Positions 6,407 to 8,101 of a stretch of 8,101 nucleotides of DNA are shown one piece after another. This stretch comes from Undivivens sp041652635 (GTDB lineage Bacteria; Omnitrophota; Gorgyraeia; Gygaellales; Profunditerraquicolaceae): NCBI GenBank assembly GCA_041652635.1, contig JBAZGW010000063.1, forward strand, positions 1-8,101. The letters run 5' to 3'. Under the pieces are notes generated by a model. It did not search any database and was not told the DNA's origin. It saw only the letters and a program-made list of their open reading frames with translations. The first letter of the stretch is position 1. Every line of letters starts with the position of its first letter. A program made the position numbers and the translations under genes.

Positions 6407-7410
6407 ATGTCTTCACGCGCGCAGCCCAACTCATCCAATACCGGCAGCACGGCCTCTTCACCGAAATCGATCTCCAGCTTAGAAAGAGCTTCTTCCCTTG
6501 TCAACAACCCCGCCCTGATCATTTTGCTCATCTCCACATGATAATGTGAATAGCCGAAATATTTCATAGACAAGAACACGGAAAGAAAGTTAAGTCGGCA
6601 ATTAGTCGATTGAGCCGGATAACTAATAGCGGCTGGTTTCCAGCCAAGCTCACGCTTTATTATTTGCACATAGGAATCGGGATCGAACGGCAGAAACCAA
6701 TGCGGGGAGATAACACTGCATTTATGTTTTTGTTTAGAATGCCTTTTGATCACCTCTTCAACGCTCGCGGGAAAATCCTTGTATTTTGAATTCTCTTTAG
6801 CGTAATGCCGCAGAAAATCAGCGGTGCCTTTTGCCATGGAAACGAATTCAGGATTTCCCGGGTTACCGCACTTTAACTGCCCTTTGGTCCACCCGCCGAT
6901 GATCAACGGGATATCAAACCTGCCGGCTGTCTGAAACACAAGATCCATATACCAAATAGAACAAACATGGCAAATAACCGCCTTGGATCCCGATTTTACG
7001 ATCGAAGCGAACATATCTTTCATAAAGTCGCTTTTGAACATCATCAGGTCCACCCCCAGCGCGCCCGCGGCGTTCTTTATATTCTCCAGCGCGCCTTGCG
7101 GCTCGAAACCGTTATCAAAAGTGAACGCCAAAGGATTCAATTTATACCTTTTTTTCATGTAATACAACGCGGCCGTGCTGTCCTTACCTCCGCTGCACAT
7201 CACCAGGCACTGATATTTTCCGGTTCTCTTATTAAGGCTTAAGGCCTTAATAAGATCGGTTTCCAGCGGGGGGCGTTCCGCGCGAGAAATAAGGGTTTCT
7301 TCTTGATAACGCGCGCAAATATTGCAGACGCCATCGGCGTTAAGCCGGATATCCGGCTTATACTCGGGCAACACGCATTTCACGCATAACTTAATATTCT
7401 TATTCTCCAT
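6397..7410 (-). CDS. PP-loop ATPase, N-acetyl-sugar amidotransferase-like (WbpG/PseA type)
   Basis: Proteins of this type adenylate a carbonyl oxygen with ATP and replace it with nitrogen (or sulfur). WbpG and PseA form acetamidino groups on bacterial sugars. The 337-residue protein has an N-terminal double Cys pair (C9xxC12 and C29xxC32, in 'CVKCVLP' and 'DGVCNICARY'), the PP-loop 'SGGKDS' (73-78), 'FTFDNGF' (96-102), a further 'ICHVCS' pair (147, 150), and a C-terminal 'KYFGYSHYHVEMSKMIRAGLLTREEAL' region in outline like the family's 'FG..K...LSSLI.SGQLTREEAL'. The ATG at 7410 is preferred over a TTG at 7425. It lies 1 nt after the upstream stop, and the protein then starts directly at the first Cys motif. 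No glutaminase partner (HisH-like) or HisF-like subunit is visible. Substrate unknown; it may act on a sugar or on a carrier-bound product of the upstream adenylating enzyme. Confidence 0.82.
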   Translation of the reverse strand: MENKNIKLCVKCVLPEYKPDIRLNADGVCNICARYQEETLISRAERPPLETDLIKALSLNKRTGKYQCLVMCSGGKDSTAALYYMKKRYKLNPLAFTFDNGFEPQGALENIKNAAGALGVDLMMFKSDFMKDMFASIVKSGSKAVICHVCSIWYMDLVFQTAGRFDIPLIIGGWTKGQLKCGNPGNPEFVSMAKGTADFLRHYAKENSKYKDFPASVEEVIKRHSKQKHKCSVISPHWFLPFDPDSYVQIIKRELGWKPAAISYPAQSTNCRLNFLSVFLSMKYFGYSHYHVEMSKMIRAGLLTREEALSKLEIDFGEEAVLPVLDELGCAREDICS

Positions 7411-7411
7411 A

Positions 7412-8101
7412 TCACATTCTTTCAAGCAGCGCCCTGTCTATCTTTTCATTACGCGTCCGGGGAAGATCATCTGCGAAAACAACCGTTTCCGGGACCATAT
7501 AACGCGGCAATTTAACGGCACAATACGCTTTAACATCTTCCTGAGAAAGCGCCGCCCCGGGTAACGGAACGATCACCGCTTTGATCTTCCTGCCGATGAA
7601 CGTATCGGCGGCCCCTAAGACAACAGCTTCTTTGATCATCGGATGAACCGATAACACCGCTTCTACTTCACCCGGTTCCACGCGGTACCCGCCGCTTTTT
7701 ATCATAAGATCATTCCGCCCGTGATAATAGAGATACCCCCCCTTACCGAGGCTGACGATATCTCCGGTCTTATATATTTTTTTCGCTCCTCCGGAGAATA
7801 TATTTTTCAACAAGACTTTCCCGGTCTTTACCGGGTCATTCCAATATCCCTCCATAAGAGTCGGCCCCCCCACATACAATTCCCCCTTCTCCCCTTCTTT
7901 GACAAGGGCGCCGTTTTCATCCAAAATAAATACTTCCTGCCCGGCATAAGGCGCGCCGATAGGCACGGGATCATCACCCTCCGGCGCGGATGTTAACGCG
8001 TAATAGGCGCAGACATTGGTTTCAGTGGGCCCGTAAAAGTTATAAAACCCTGCTGAAGGGATCATTCGCATCAATAATTTGAGATATTTAACGGGGAACA
8101 C
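7412..8101 (-). CDS. Adenylation-domain enzyme (AMP-binding, NRPS-like), C-terminal part; 5' end outside window
   Basis: This enzyme activates an acyl or amino acid as an adenylate, normally loading it onto a carrier protein. The visible 229 residues hold the second half of the domain: A5 'NFYGPTETN' (21-29), A6 'GELYVGGPTLMEGYW' (73-87), A7 'YKTGD' (110-114), A8 'GRNDLMIKSGGYRVEP' (128-143), and A10 'RTRNEKIDR' with catalytic Lys220. A10 has Glu where Gly is usual. The gene is open at the window edge. The first visible codon is GTG, but it reads as Val in 'VFPVKYL', a conserved stretch inside the domain, so it is not the start. No carrier or condensation domain follows; the protein ends right after A10, so it is a stand-alone enzyme at this end. 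By alignment to GrsA, pocket positions 322, 330 and 331 would be Phe, Val and Cys; the rest of the code is outside the window. It ends in TGA, 1 nt before the PP-loop gene. Confidence 0.9.
   Translation of the reverse strand: MFPVKYLKLLMRMIPSAGFYNFYGPTETNVCAYYALTSAPEGDDPVPIGAPYAGQEVFILDENGALVKEGEKGELYVGGPTLMEGYWNDPVKTGKVLLKNIFSGGAKKIYKTGDIVSLGKGGYLYYHGRNDLMIKSGGYRVEPGEVEAVLSVHPMIKEAVVLGAADTFIGRKIKAVIVPLPGAALSQEDVKAYCAVKLPRYMVPETVVFADDLPRTRNEKIDRALLERM

Noticed and set aside
7423..7425. TTG as the start of the PP-loop gene
   Set aside because: An ATG five codons later at 7410 lies 1 nt after the upstream stop and puts the conserved Cys motif at the usual distance from the N terminus.
8099..8101. 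GTG at the window edge as the start of the adenylation gene
   Set aside because: It encodes Val in a conserved internal stretch ahead of motif A5. The first half of the domain must lie outside the window.
1..8101. CRISPR arrays, tRNA or rRNA genes, transposases or insertion-sequence ends
   Set aside because: I found no regularly spaced direct repeats, no tRNA-like cloverleaf and no transposase motifs. The window is nearly filled by eight co-directional genes.

Overview
All gene content lies on the minus strand, so transcription runs from high to low coordinates. The proteins look like those of an uncultured Gram-negative bacterium. An LptD-type outer-membrane LPS assembly protein implies an LPS-bearing outer membrane. 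The combination of moderate GC, a TalC/ROK/LptD cluster and large membrane-anchored SGNH-TPR proteins reminds me of Omnitrophota or a related PVC-side lineage. That placement is inference from style and was not tested.

Upstream block (8101 to about 3080): a probable surface-polymer or secondary-product modification cluster of five tightly packed genes. In order they are: an acyl/amino-acid adenylating enzyme (5' end outside the window); a PP-loop ATPase of the N-acetyl-sugar amidotransferase (WbpG/PseA-like) type; a very short SxtJ-like membrane protein; and two membrane-anchored SGNH/GDSL proteins, each with a TPR array inserted inside the SGNH domain. Junctions are a 1-nt gap, a 10-nt overlap, a 15-nt gap and an 11-nt overlap, so this is almost certainly one operon. 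It ends at a candidate intrinsic terminator (3080-3101).

Intergenic 2893-3108: the terminator, then a good sigma70-like promoter candidate (TTGCAA, 17 nt, TAAAAT) pointing into the next operon.

Downstream block (2892 to 1): a ROK-family sugar kinase, a TalC/FSA-type transaldolase (1-nt gap) and lptD. The lptD reading frame meets an in-frame TAG at 127-129. The same frame then continues to the window edge with clearly LptD-like sequence. None of the other seven genes ends in TAG. This is either a nonsense mutation or assembly error, a pseudogene, or a recoded or read-through amber codon.

Most notable points: the in-frame amber codon in lptD; the two SGNH proteins whose catalytic fold is split by about 170 residues of TPR; an apparent Asp-to-Asn change in the second one's catalytic motif; and the adenylation/PP-loop/SxtJ-like/SGNH gene combination, whose product is unknown.
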